Assembly (NCBI GenBank): GCA_022844405.1
Contig: JALHLV010000003.1
Coordinates: forward strand, 98,846-162,845
Length of the DNA stretch: 64,000 bases
From: Sphingomonadales bacterium
Lineage (GTDB): Bacteria; Pseudomonadota; Alphaproteobacteria; SMXS01
Direction of reading: 5' to 3'
Each line of letters starts with the position of its first letter. Within the stretch, counting starts at the first letter, position 1. Shown one piece after another: positions 17,403 to 25,048 of the stretch. Made by a program: the position numbers and the translations under genes. A model generated the notes under the pieces. That model did not search any database. It saw nothing but the letters and a program-made list of their open reading frames with translations, and had not been told where the DNA came from.

Positions 17403-17744
17403 ATGATCGTCCAGGAATACATTAGGGAAGACGGCTCCAGCCCGTTCCGCTCGTGGTTCGACGATCTCGATCCCCAGGCGGCGGCGAAAGTGGCCACCGC
17501 GATCCTGCGGCTCGAACTGGGCAACATTTCGAGTTTGAAATGGATCGGCGGCGGGCTCGGCGAATACCGCATCGATTGGGGGCCGGGCTACCGACTCTAC
17601 CTGGCCGGAGACGGTGACACCCTCATCATCCTGCTGCTGGGCGGCACCAAGAAGCGGCAGCAGGCGGATATCGAACGAGCGGGCGCCTTGCTCGCGGAAT
17701 ACAAGGCGCGCAAGGCGGCGGCGAACAAGAAGGCGAAGAGGTAG
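17403..17744 (+). CDS. RelE/HigB-type toxin (phage Gp49/HI1419 family)
   Basis: The 113-aa protein matches the 'addiction module killer' family: SPFRSWFDDLDPQAAAKV near the N-terminus, the central GLGEYRIDWGPGYRLYL, then LIILLLGGTKKRQQADI. These positions correspond to the RelE-fold core with its basic residues. Such toxins cleave mRNA at the ribosome. The lysine-rich tail is longer than usual. The antitoxin gene starts 4 bp after its stop (toxin first, as in higBA). Confidence 0.92.
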   Translation: MIVQEYIREDGSSPFRSWFDDLDPQAAAKVATAILRLELGNISSLKWIGGGLGEYRIDWGPGYRLYLAGDGDTLIILLLGGTKKRQQADIERAGALLAEYKARKAAANKKAKR

Positions 17745-17748
17745 CGGC

Positions 17749-18075
17749 ATGGCGCTGACACGCGATTTCAAGGACACCGTGAAGGAGCGCCTGCTGCGCG
17801 ATCCCGCCTTCGCCCGGGCCATGCTCGACGAGGCGGCCACCTTGTTCCTCAACGGCGAACCCAACATGGCGCGCCTGATCCTGCGCGACCTCGTCAACGC
17901 CTCGATCGGCTTCGAGACGCTGGCGGCGCAAACCGGGACGCCGAGCAAGAGTCTCCATCGCATGCTCTCCGAAAACGGCAATCCCGCCATGGACAACCTC
18001 GCCGCCATCTTCGGCGCGGTCCGCAAACATTTGGGCGTCGATATGCAGGCACATGCGGTCGAGGCGGCTGAGTAG
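17749..18075 (+). CDS. HTH antitoxin (HI1420/HigA-like family)
   Basis: The 108-aa protein begins MALTRDFKDTVKERLLRDP, the start characteristic of the HI1420-type antitoxins, and has a C-terminal helix-turn-helix, FETLAAQTGTPSKSLHRMLS. It follows the toxin by 4 bp and should bind both the toxin and the GTAAC operators upstream. The length is normal for the family, and the module looks complete. Confidence 0.92.
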   Translation: MALTRDFKDTVKERLLRDPAFARAMLDEAATLFLNGEPNMARLILRDLVNASIGFETLAAQTGTPSKSLHRMLSENGNPAMDNLAAIFGAVRKHLGVDMQAHAVEAAE

Positions 18076-18118
18076 GACGGCCGCCAACCCGTTTGCGCTA
18101 TCCCCGCCCACCCCCTCT

Positions 18119-18247
18119 CGTTATGGATCGCGCTGGCCACGGCCGCGCCCGCGCCGCAAATCCCCGATTCCCCCGCGCCCCTGGCCTTGATCGGTGACGA
18201 GATCGGGTTGGCCTCCTTGAGTAACACGACCTCCTCGTGCGGCAATG
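18119..18247 (-). pseudogene. Fragment resembling the C-terminus of a molybdenum hydroxylase large subunit
   Basis: The minus strand encodes LPHEEVVLLKEANPISSP followed by IKARGAGESGICGAGAAV and ASAIHN. This resembles the conserved end of xanthine dehydrogenase/aldehyde oxidase molybdopterin subunits (pattern PLG-x-KG-x-GE-x-G-x2-G-x3-A-x-A-x-A). No upstream part of such a gene is present, and no start or stop fits, so it looks like a remnant left by rearrangement next to the toxin-antitoxin insertions. Similarity is judged by eye only. Confidence 0.45.
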
Positions 18248-18256
18248 CCGCCCCCA

Positions 18257-18784
18257 TCAACCACCCTCGCCCACTCCCCAGCGATAGGCGCCATAGCTCA
18301 AATCCTCCCCATCCCGCCGGCCAGTGACGAAGCTGTCCAGCGTCAGGGCCGCGCGGTCCAGGCCGTGGCGCGTCTCCACCCAGTCCATCACCACGGTGCG
18401 GTCCTTGATCTTCCAGTCGGCGCCGCGGCGCTCCAGCTTGTCGGCATAGCGGCCGGCGGCCACGTCCACCACCGTGCCGTCGCCCTCGCGCCGCGTGTGA
18501 TAGGCGACGAAATAGGTGTCGGCCGCCGCCCGCGCGCCGGTCACGGCGATGTTCGACTGGCCGATAAAGTGCATCGTGCCCGTGAACGCCTCGCGCAGCA
18601 TGGGAATGATGAACGCGGAAAAGTCCGGCCCGGGGCCGACATAGATGCCGTGGTTGTCGGTGGAATCCTCCCAGTAGACGCTGTCGATCAGCGCGGCGTC
18701 GAGCCGGTCGATCCCCCGGCAATAGCGCTCCAGCGTCTGGCGGATGCGGTGATGGTCGATCACCTCGTTCAGCATGTCCTGCAT
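18257..18784 (-). CDS. SnoaL/NTF2-like protein (cystatin-like fold)
   Basis: The 175-aa protein matches the SnoaL-like group often found with bacterial aromatic and steroid degradation genes: HHRIRQTLERYCRGIDRLD near the start, then DSVYWEDSTDNHG, and a C-terminal WKIKDRTVVMDWVE. Members are polyketide cyclases, dehydratases, ketosteroid-isomerase relatives or subunits of ring hydroxylases. The ATG at 18784 has GAGGGAGG upstream. It is divergent from the third P450 gene, suggesting a shared pathway; the reaction is unknown. Confidence 0.85.
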   Translation of the reverse strand: MQDMLNEVIDHHRIRQTLERYCRGIDRLDAALIDSVYWEDSTDNHGIYVGPGPDFSAFIIPMLREAFTGTMHFIGQSNIAVTGARAAADTYFVAYHTRREGDGTVVDVAAGRYADKLERRGADWKIKDRTVVMDWVETRHGLDRAALTLDSFVTGRRDGEDLSYGAYRWGVGEGG

Positions 18785-18922
18785 GGTCGCGGCGCCTCCC
18801 TCGCCTTGGGTCCCACTATCGGCCCCAGGGGCGCGCAACCACAAGCCCGGCCGCGACGAACCGCGCGAAATTCCGTCCGCGATGCGCTATGAATTCTTCC
18901 GGGGAGTCATGGGGAGGTGAAA

Positions 18923-20155
18923 ATGTCGTCGGAACCGATCAGCTTCAGCGATCCGGAGGTGCAGCGCTGCCCCTTCGCCGCCTATGCCGAGGTGCGCAAG
19001 GCCGGGCCGGTCTATCTCGACCCGCGCAGCGGCTTCTACATCGTCACCGGCTATGAGGAGATCCGGAAGGCCGCGTCCGATCCGGCGACGTTCTCCAACG
19101 TCACCGGCCAGCTGATGGTCAAGAACGCGCCGTACCAGGCGAAGATCGACGCCATCTACCGCGAGCAGGGCTACATGCCGGTCACCGCGCTCGTGGCGTC
19201 CGATCCGCCCATCCACACCATCCACCGCGCGCTGGTCGACAAGGTGTTCACCATCACCCGCGTGCGGAAGATGGAGGAATACCTGGAAGGCGTCGTCGAC
19301 GAGATGATCGACGAGATCATCGACGCCGGCGAGGTGGAGTTCTATTTCAACCTGGCGGTGAAGATCCCGAACCATGTGCTGTCGGACCAGATCGGCCTGC
19401 CGCGCGAGCGCTTCGCCGACTTCAAGCGCTGGGCCGACGCCATCGTCCAGGAGATGGACCCGGACAATGGCGAGGAACGCCAGGTCGAGCTGACCCACAC
19501 CATCTGCGAGCTGCAGCACTTCATCGTCGCCCGCGCCGAGGAATACCGGCTGGCGCCGCGCGAGTGCATCCTCAGCGACCTGGTGCATGCCGAGGTCGAC
19601 GGCCGCCGCCTGTCCACCGAGGAGATCATCCAGATCGTCGAGCAGATGTTGCCGGCGGGCAGCGACACCACGGTGGGCGCGCTCGCCTCGGCCATGTACC
19701 GCATCGTCACCACGCCCGGCCTGGAGCAGCAGCTCCGCGCCGATCCGGCGCTGATCCCGAAATTCGTCGAGGAGGTGCTGCGGCTCGACGCGCCGGTGCA
19801 GGGACTGTGGCGGCGCGCGACCCGCGACACGGTGGTCGGCGGCACGCCCATCCCCAAGGACGCGGTTCTGGTGCTGCGCTACGGCGCCGGCAACCGGGAT
19901 CCGGAGGTGTTCGCCGATCCCGACAGCTTCGACGTCAACCGCGGCAACGCCCGCAAGCATTTCGCCTTCGGTGTCGGCGCCCATTTCTGCGTCGGCAACC
20001 AGCTGGCGCGCGGCGAGCTGCGCGTCGCCATCGCCGGCATCCTGCGCCGCATGGGCAATCTGCGGCTGGCGCGCGGCGAGGACGGCGTCGGCTGGCAGAC
20101 CCACTTCTTCGCCTACGGCCCGAACCGGCTGGAGATCGCCTTCGACAAGCTCTGA
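18923..20155 (+). CDS. Cytochrome P450 (third)
   Basis: The 410-aa soluble P450 carries the I-helix LPAGSDTTVGALA, the K-helix EEVLRLDAP and the heme loop FGVGAHFCVG with Cys356. The I-helix has Asp-Thr-Thr after Ser, against Glu-Thr-Thr in the other two P450s, so it is a separate subfamily. The ATG at 18923 follows GGGGAGG by 5 nt; a GTG at 18917 overlaps that site. The next gene, a membrane protein, starts 12 bp after its stop, so the two may be cotranscribed. Confidence 0.94.
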   Translation: MSSEPISFSDPEVQRCPFAAYAEVRKAGPVYLDPRSGFYIVTGYEEIRKAASDPATFSNVTGQLMVKNAPYQAKIDAIYREQGYMPVTALVASDPPIHTIHRALVDKVFTITRVRKMEEYLEGVVDEMIDEIIDAGEVEFYFNLAVKIPNHVLSDQIGLPRERFADFKRWADAIVQEMDPDNGEERQVELTHTICELQHFIVARAEEYRLAPRECILSDLVHAEVDGRRLSTEEIIQIVEQMLPAGSDTTVGALASAMYRIVTTPGLEQQLRADPALIPKFVEEVLRLDAPVQGLWRRATRDTVVGGTPIPKDAVLVLRYGAGNRDPEVFADPDSFDVNRGNARKHFAFGVGAHFCVGNQLARGELRVAIAGILRRMGNLRLARGEDGVGWQTHFFAYGPNRLEIAFDKL

Positions 20156-20167
20156 ACGGGAAACGCC

Positions 20168-21472
20168 ATGTCCGGCCAACGGCATCTGCGCCTCGCGGCG
20201 CTCGTCATCGGTGCGCTGGGCGCCGCACGCCTGCTGTGGCTGGCGCTGGACGTGGCGCGGCGTGGGCCGGCATCGGGCTGGTGGCTCGAGGCGGCGTTCT
20301 ACGGCCTGATGATCCTGGCCGCCGTCCGGTTGCGCCAAGGCTCCGATCTGGCCTGGTTCGGCGCGGTCGTGCTCTATGCCTGCGCCGTCGTCGTCGGCAC
20401 CGGGACGGTGATCGACCTCGTGCTGTCGATCCGCGCGCCGGAACCCGCCTCTCTCCTCCAGACCGCGCCGCTGCTCGCCGCCGGTATCTACGGTCTCTGG
20501 GCGCTGCTGGTGTCGGCCAGGGTCAAGGCGTTTCGCGCCGCCCATGACCGGCCCGACCGCTTCGCCCTGCTCACCTCGCTCGCCGTAGCCGTCGCAATCG
20601 CCGCGGGTATCGGCTGGTATCTGGACCGGCTCTCGCCCGCCATCCAGCGGACGATCGGCGTCCAGGCCGGCATCGCCGCGGCCTTCGTCGTGCTGGTCGC
20701 CTTCCTCGCCGCGCGCAACCGCAACGCGCCCATCCGCTGGCACTACCTGCCGCTGGTGGTGGCGGGCGTCGTGGTCGTCGCCAACCTCGAGGCCATCGGC
20801 CAGCTCCGCGAGCTGCGGCCGGCGGCGGCGGCGCTTTCCGCCAAGCCGCCGAAATCCGACGAGGAACTGGCCGCCGCGCTGCCCGGCAAGGCGTTCCGGA
20901 TGACCACCGAGCTGGAAGCCGCCAAACGCGAGGCGCTCGCGCGCCTGGAGGCGCACACCGCCGTCCTCGGCCCCTGGCCGTTGATGGACGCGCTGACGCC
21001 GCCGCGGATCAACGATCCCGCCGCCGTCGATGCCGCGGCGGCGGCGCTGGCCGCCAGAACGGCCGAAATCCGGGGCGCGGTAAAGACTTATGACACGATC
21101 CTCGGCCGGTTCGCCGACCGTCGGCGCGGGATCGTCGCCCCGCTCGCCGAACCGCTGCGCCGCCGCGTCGAGGCCCGTTTCGGCCGGGAGGAGGACGCCT
21201 ATCGCAGCCATTACGGCGCCCGCGTCGACCTGCTGTCGCGCGCCGCCGCCGATCTGGGCGCCATGCTGGCGATCCTGAAGGACCAGCGGTACCGCTACAC
21301 CGCCGACTGGCACGGCGCGGTCGCGTTCGAGGACGCGGCGGCCGGCGAGGACTTCACGCTTCGCCGCGCCTCGCTGGAGGAGCTGGCCGTCTGGAACGCC
21401 CGGCTGCGCGCGGAAGGCGCCGATCTGGCGGCCGGCAAGCCCGCGTGGGGATGGATCAACGCGCTCGACTGA
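20168..21472 (+). CDS. Membrane protein of unknown function
   Basis: The 434-aa protein is not recognised. The N-terminal half has about six hydrophobic segments (near residues 9-27, 39-55, 60-85, 96-115, 137-156 and 167-212). The second half (about 225-434) is hydrophilic, Ala/Arg/Glu-rich and helical, with coiled-coil character (TELEAAKREALARLEAHTAV). The tail has WNARLRAEGADLAAGKPAWG. It starts 12 bp after the P450 stop. A membrane-anchored sensor or scaffold is possible, but no catalytic motif was seen. Confidence 0.75.
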   Translation: MSGQRHLRLAALVIGALGAARLLWLALDVARRGPASGWWLEAAFYGLMILAAVRLRQGSDLAWFGAVVLYACAVVVGTGTVIDLVLSIRAPEPASLLQTAPLLAAGIYGLWALLVSARVKAFRAAHDRPDRFALLTSLAVAVAIAAGIGWYLDRLSPAIQRTIGVQAGIAAAFVVLVAFLAARNRNAPIRWHYLPLVVAGVVVVANLEAIGQLRELRPAAAALSAKPPKSDEELAAALPGKAFRMTTELEAAKREALARLEAHTAVLGPWPLMDALTPPRINDPAAVDAAAAALAARTAEIRGAVKTYDTILGRFADRRRGIVAPLAEPLRRRVEARFGREEDAYRSHYGARVDLLSRAAADLGAMLAILKDQRYRYTADWHGAVAFEDAAAGEDFTLRRASLEELAVWNARLRAEGADLAAGKPAWGWINALD

Positions 21473-21476
21473 GCCG

Positions 21477-21501
21477 GGAACTTATCCCCGGCGGTCGAGT
21501 T
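21477..21501 (+). promoter_or_regulatory. Candidate EcfG-type promoter
   Basis: GGAAC (21477-21481) is followed after 17 nt by GTT (21499-21501), close to the GGAAC-N16/17-CGTT consensus of the alphaproteobacterial general stress sigma factor. It precedes the ECF sigma gene by about 200 bp. The sequence from 21502 to 21708 holds no gene that I can support. Confidence 0.3.
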
Positions 21502-21708
21502 GTCCCGTTGAATGAAGCGCGAAGACGCCCCGTCCCGCGGACGGCCATCCGGTGGCCACAAAGAAGCCCGCTACCGCGCCGGAAAAAATCAGCCTGAGCA
21601 CCCGATTACCGAACCAAAGCCAGATTTCGGCCACATTTCGTGCGTTGGGACAGGTATCAGCAACACCGGTACGGGGACACCTGACCGATAGAGCGAGAGA
21701 GGATTCCC

Positions 21709-22224
21709 ATGTCGAGGACATCTACCCTCCACAACGATCTGGCCAGTCTCGAGGAACACATCCCCGCCCTGCGGCGCTACGCCCAGAAGCTGGCCCGCGA
21801 CCCGGATGACGCGGCCGACGTCGTCCAGATGTGCCTGGAGCGCGCGCTGCGCAACTTCCACATGTTCCAGCCCGGCACCAATCTGCGGAGCTGGCTGTTC
21901 ACCATCCTGCACAACGAGTTCATCAGCGAAATCCGGCGCCGGGCCCGCCGCGGCCACGCGGTGCCGCTCGAGGACTGGCTCGATCCGGGCGTGCGCGGCG
22001 GCCAGGAGGAAGCCATCGAGATGCGCGAGTTCGACCGGGCCTTCACGGCGCTGGCGCCCAAGGACCGCGAGATCCTGCAGATGGTCGGCATCGACGGCAC
22101 TTCCTACGCCGCCGCCGGCGCCCACCTGAAGCTGGAGATCGGCACCGTCAAGTCGCGGGTGTTCCGCGCCCGCGAGCGTCTGCGCGGCCTGATGGACGGT
22201 GGCGAGAGCCGCATCGCGGCCTGA
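21709..22224 (+). CDS. ECF RNA polymerase sigma factor, EcfG-like
   Basis: The 171-aa protein has region 2 (about 15-80: LRRYAQKLARDPDDAADVVQ, RSWLFTILHN) and region 4 (about 110-160: FTALAPKDREILQMVGIDG, IGTVKSRVFRARERL). It lacks other domains, so it is a minimal ECF factor. The sequence style fits the group around EcfG (ECF15), but no nepR or phyR gene is adjacent, so anti-sigma control would be from elsewhere. The methyltransferase gene follows in the same direction after 52 bp. Confidence 0.88.
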   Translation: MSRTSTLHNDLASLEEHIPALRRYAQKLARDPDDAADVVQMCLERALRNFHMFQPGTNLRSWLFTILHNEFISEIRRRARRGHAVPLEDWLDPGVRGGQEEAIEMREFDRAFTALAPKDREILQMVGIDGTSYAAAGAHLKLEIGTVKSRVFRARERLRGLMDGGESRIAA

Positions 22225-22276
22225 CGGGCGGCGCGGTATCATATGAACCGGAGCCGCTTGCCGCCGGGGGATTACC

Positions 22277-23122
22277 ATGCAGGACAGTTCGGGACCGGAC
22301 CCCACGGCGGTGCGGGTCGCGCTCTGGCGGGCGCTGCACCTTTACGCCGATGAACCGCCCCACGTGCTCGTGGACGACGTGGGCCTGCGCCTGGTGGACC
22401 CGGGCAAGCACTGGCGCCTCCAGCCCGACATGAACCCCGCAGCCCGAGCCCGCGTGCGCGCCAGCGTCGTGGCCCGCGCCCGGATCGTCGAGGACCTGGC
22501 GGTGGAACAGGCCGGGCGCGTCGTCTCGCAATACGTCATCCTGGGCGCCGGCCTCGACAGCTTCGCCCAGCGCCGGCCGGAGGTTGGCCTGACTATCTTC
22601 GAGATCGACCGGCCGGGCACGCAGGCCTGGAAGCGGCGGCGCCTGACGGAGCTGGGCTTCGGCGTGCCGGACTGGCTGCGGCTCGTGCCCGTCGACTTCG
22701 AGGCCGGCACGTCCTGGCGCGAGGCGCTCGACGGCGCCGGGTTCGACGCGGGCAAGCCGGCCCTGGTGACGGCCACGGGACTTTCCATGTACCTGACGCG
22801 CGGCGCCGTCGCGGCCCTGCTGCGCGACGCCGCCGCGCTTGCCCCGGGTTCCACACTGGCCATGACCTTCCAGTTGCCCATCGACCTGCTCGAGCCGGAG
22901 GAACGCCCGGCGCGCGAGCGGACCATGGAGGGTGCACGGGCCATGGGCACGCCGTTCATCAGCTTCTTCAGCCCGCCGGAAATCCTCGCCATGGCCGGCG
23001 ACGCCGGTTTCCGGGAAGCCCGCCACCTCTCGGCGGCCGAGACGGCGTCGCGCTACTTCGCCGGCAGAACGGACGGGCTGCGGCCGTCCAGCACCGAGGA
23101 GATGCTGGTGGCCGTGGTCTGA
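22277..23122 (+). CDS. Class I SAM-dependent methyltransferase (leucine carboxyl methyltransferase-like)
   Basis: The 281-aa protein matches the LCM/TIGR00027-type methyltransferases. The SAM-binding region reads YVILGAGLDSFAQRRPE, then FEIDRPGTQAWKRRRL, and later VTATGLSMYLTRGAV, which match the family's GAGLD, E-x-D and G-x-x-Y-x-L/Y motifs. Members methylate small acids or protein carboxyl termini, and many have no known substrate. It follows the sigma factor gene but has its own GGGG ribosome site. Confidence 0.88.
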   Translation: MQDSSGPDPTAVRVALWRALHLYADEPPHVLVDDVGLRLVDPGKHWRLQPDMNPAARARVRASVVARARIVEDLAVEQAGRVVSQYVILGAGLDSFAQRRPEVGLTIFEIDRPGTQAWKRRRLTELGFGVPDWLRLVPVDFEAGTSWREALDGAGFDAGKPALVTATGLSMYLTRGAVAALLRDAAALAPGSTLAMTFQLPIDLLEPEERPARERTMEGARAMGTPFISFFSPPEILAMAGDAGFREARHLSAAETASRYFAGRTDGLRPSSTEEMLVAVV

Positions 23123-23136
23123 AGCAGCTGAAAAAG

Positions 23137-23161
23137 GGAACTTATGGCCGCGTGCAGCCTT
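23137..23161 (+). promoter_or_regulatory. Candidate EcfG-type promoter of the DUF2383 gene
   Basis: GGAAC at 23137-23141 is followed after 16 nt by CCTT (23158-23161), three of four matching the CGTT -10 element of EcfG promoters. The predicted start lies about 25 nt before the ATG at 23196. Confidence 0.35.
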
Positions 23162-23195
23162 TATCTCTTCACACCCAGATCATCAGGAGGTATCG

Positions 23196-24005
23196 ATGAG
23201 CCGTTCCGACAAAGTTACGGTCCTCACCCGCACCGGCGCCGCGCTCGCCGATGATGCCGGCATGCTGTCGCAGGACGCGGTCAGACTGCTCGAGGATCTC
23301 TACGCCGCGGCGCGCGACAGCGCGCAAGGCTACCGCGAGGCGGCCGAGTCCGCCAGCAGCGGCGCCATGAAGGCGCGGCTATACGGCATGGCGCGGCGGC
23401 GCAACGCCATGGCCGCCCAACTCGCGCTCACCCTGCGCTCGCTCGGCATCGAGACCGGGCACCATGGCGGCATCGGCGAGCGGCTGCGGCGCCATTTCGA
23501 CGAGTTGAAAAACAAGCTGGAGTCGGGCGACATGCGGGGCGCGGTCACCGGCATCATCCGCGGCGAAGGTGCGTTCATCGAGAGCATCGACAGGGCCTTG
23601 CGCGAAACCCTGCCGGACGCCGTCCACGGCTTCCTCAAGCGCCAGCAGCGCCAGATGAAGGGCGTCGTCGAACGGTTCTCCGACGACATCTCCAGGAGCG
23701 AGAGCCTCAGGGCGCTCAAGCAGCAGGCAATCCAGTACCGCAAGCCGGCCCTGTTCGTCCTCGCCGCCGTCGGCGTCGCGACGCTGGCGGCGGTGCTGAT
23801 CGTCCAGCAGCGCCGCCACGGCACCGTCACGCGCTCGCTCGCCAGCGCTCGCGGCGCCATCGACAAGGCGCTGGCGCGGTTGCCGTCGGCGTCCCGGGTC
23901 CGCAGGTCGCTGCAGGGCCTCCAGATACCGGCGATGCACATGCCGGAGTTCAAGCGGCCGTCGTTCCGCAAATCAGGCCAGGCTGTCGGCCGCGAGCCGG
24001 GCTGA
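23196..24005 (+). CDS. DUF2383/PA2169-like four-helix protein with C-terminal membrane segment
   Basis: The 269-aa protein begins with a ferritin-like helical domain (about 20-160) related to PA2169-type DUF2383 proteins; the diagnostic stretch is LEDLYAAARDSAQGYREAAE. A single hydrophobic segment (about 188-206, PALFVLAAVGVATLAAVLIV) and a basic C-terminal tail follow. The ATG is preceded by CAGGAGG. Such proteins are commonly stress-induced in alphaproteobacteria; the biochemical role is unknown. Its 3' end overlaps the convergent glucokinase gene by 33 bp. Confidence 0.8.
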   Translation: MSRSDKVTVLTRTGAALADDAGMLSQDAVRLLEDLYAAARDSAQGYREAAESASSGAMKARLYGMARRRNAMAAQLALTLRSLGIETGHHGGIGERLRRHFDELKNKLESGDMRGAVTGIIRGEGAFIESIDRALRETLPDAVHGFLKRQQRQMKGVVERFSDDISRSESLRALKQQAIQYRKPALFVLAAVGVATLAAVLIVQQRRHGTVTRSLASARGAIDKALARLPSASRVRRSLQGLQIPAMHMPEFKRPSFRKSGQAVGREPG

Positions 24006-24956
24006 CCCGAACAGTCCGGCATCCGGATCCATCGACACCCTCACAGGCACCGACCGCAGCAGGCCTTCCATGCGGCCCTTGCCCGTGAGGGTGTCGATGA
24101 ATCCGGGCTTTTGCAGCGCCGGCAGGATGGCGGGCGGAATGCCGCCGGCGAAGCACAGCCCACCCACCGCCATGTAGCGCAGCACGGCATTGCCACCCTC
24201 GCGCGCCAGTGCGCCGGTGAACAGCGCCAGCGCCGCGACGCTCAGGCCGCAGCCGCCCTCCAGCGCCCGCCCGGCGATGGCCTCGGGCCGTTTGTCCGGC
24301 GGCAACCCGGCAAGCTCCGCCGGCCAGCGGTGGCGGCCCGACTCCACCAGGAACGCCGCGATGGCGGCGAGCCCCGGCCCGCTGATCACCCGTTCCCAGC
24401 TCACATGCCCGCCATCCGTCCCCGCCAGCCAGGCGCGCAGCTCCGCCTCGACCGCGCCGGCGGCGGCGAAGTCCGCATGGCCGCCTTCCGACGGCATCAC
24501 ACGGTGCCGCGCGCCGTCCCACAGCAGCCCCGCCTCGCCCAGCCCCGTCCCGGGCGCGACCACGGCCATGCTGCCCCGGCCCCAGGGATGCGAACCGCTC
24601 TGCAGCACCACGAAGCCGTCTTCCGGCATATGGGCGACCGCGACCGCGATGGCGGTCAGGTCGTTGACCACGGTCACCGGGCCGATGCCGGCCGACGCGG
24701 TCAGCGCCGCCGCGTCGAGTATCCAGTCCAGGTTGGTCATGCGGCAGACGCCGTTCTCGACCGGGCCGGCGGCGCCAAAGCAGGCCGCCTCGACGGTGGC
24801 CTCGCGCGGACGGCCACAGCGTTCCAGTACATCGGCGATGCCGGCGTAGCCGGCGTTGAGCACGGTGGTTTTCCAGACCGGCGCCAGCGTGCCGCCGGAC
24901 CGCTCGAACAGCCCCAGCCGCGTGCGGGTGCCGCCCACATCGCCAGCCAGAATCAC
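23973..24956 (-). CDS. glk: Glucokinase (ROK-unrelated Glk type)
   Basis: The 327-aa protein phosphorylates glucose with ATP. The N-terminal phosphate-binding motif GDVGGTRTRLGLF, the second motif FGAAGPVENG, the glucose-binding VVNDLTAIAV, the adenosine region VVAPGTGLG, and MPSEGGHADFA all match bacterial Glk (about 320 aa). It lies near a beta-glucosidase (27068-28387) on the same strand, which would release its substrate, although the ABC gene between them runs the other way. Confidence 0.95.
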   Translation of the reverse strand: MILAGDVGGTRTRLGLFERSGGTLAPVWKTTVLNAGYAGIADVLERCGRPREATVEAACFGAAGPVENGVCRMTNLDWILDAAALTASAGIGPVTVVNDLTAIAVAVAHMPEDGFVVLQSGSHPWGRGSMAVVAPGTGLGEAGLLWDGARHRVMPSEGGHADFAAAGAVEAELRAWLAGTDGGHVSWERVISGPGLAAIAAFLVESGRHRWPAELAGLPPDKRPEAIAGRALEGGCGLSVAALALFTGALAREGGNAVLRYMAVGGLCFAGGIPPAILPALQKPGFIDTLTGKGRMEGLLRSVPVRVSMDPDAGLFGSARLAADSLA

Positions 24957-25048
24957 GGCCTTAGCCCCTTCACGCTTTCGTTTCCCTCGCGAAACAGCCT
25001 ATCTTCCAAGTGGGGACCAAACGCACACGCGCCGCCGGAGAAGGCACC

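Noticed and set aside
18887-21313. An 808-codon minus-strand open frame opposite the third P450 and membrane protein
   Set aside because: Antisense shadow of the P450 gene, which has intact heme, I-helix and K-helix motifs.
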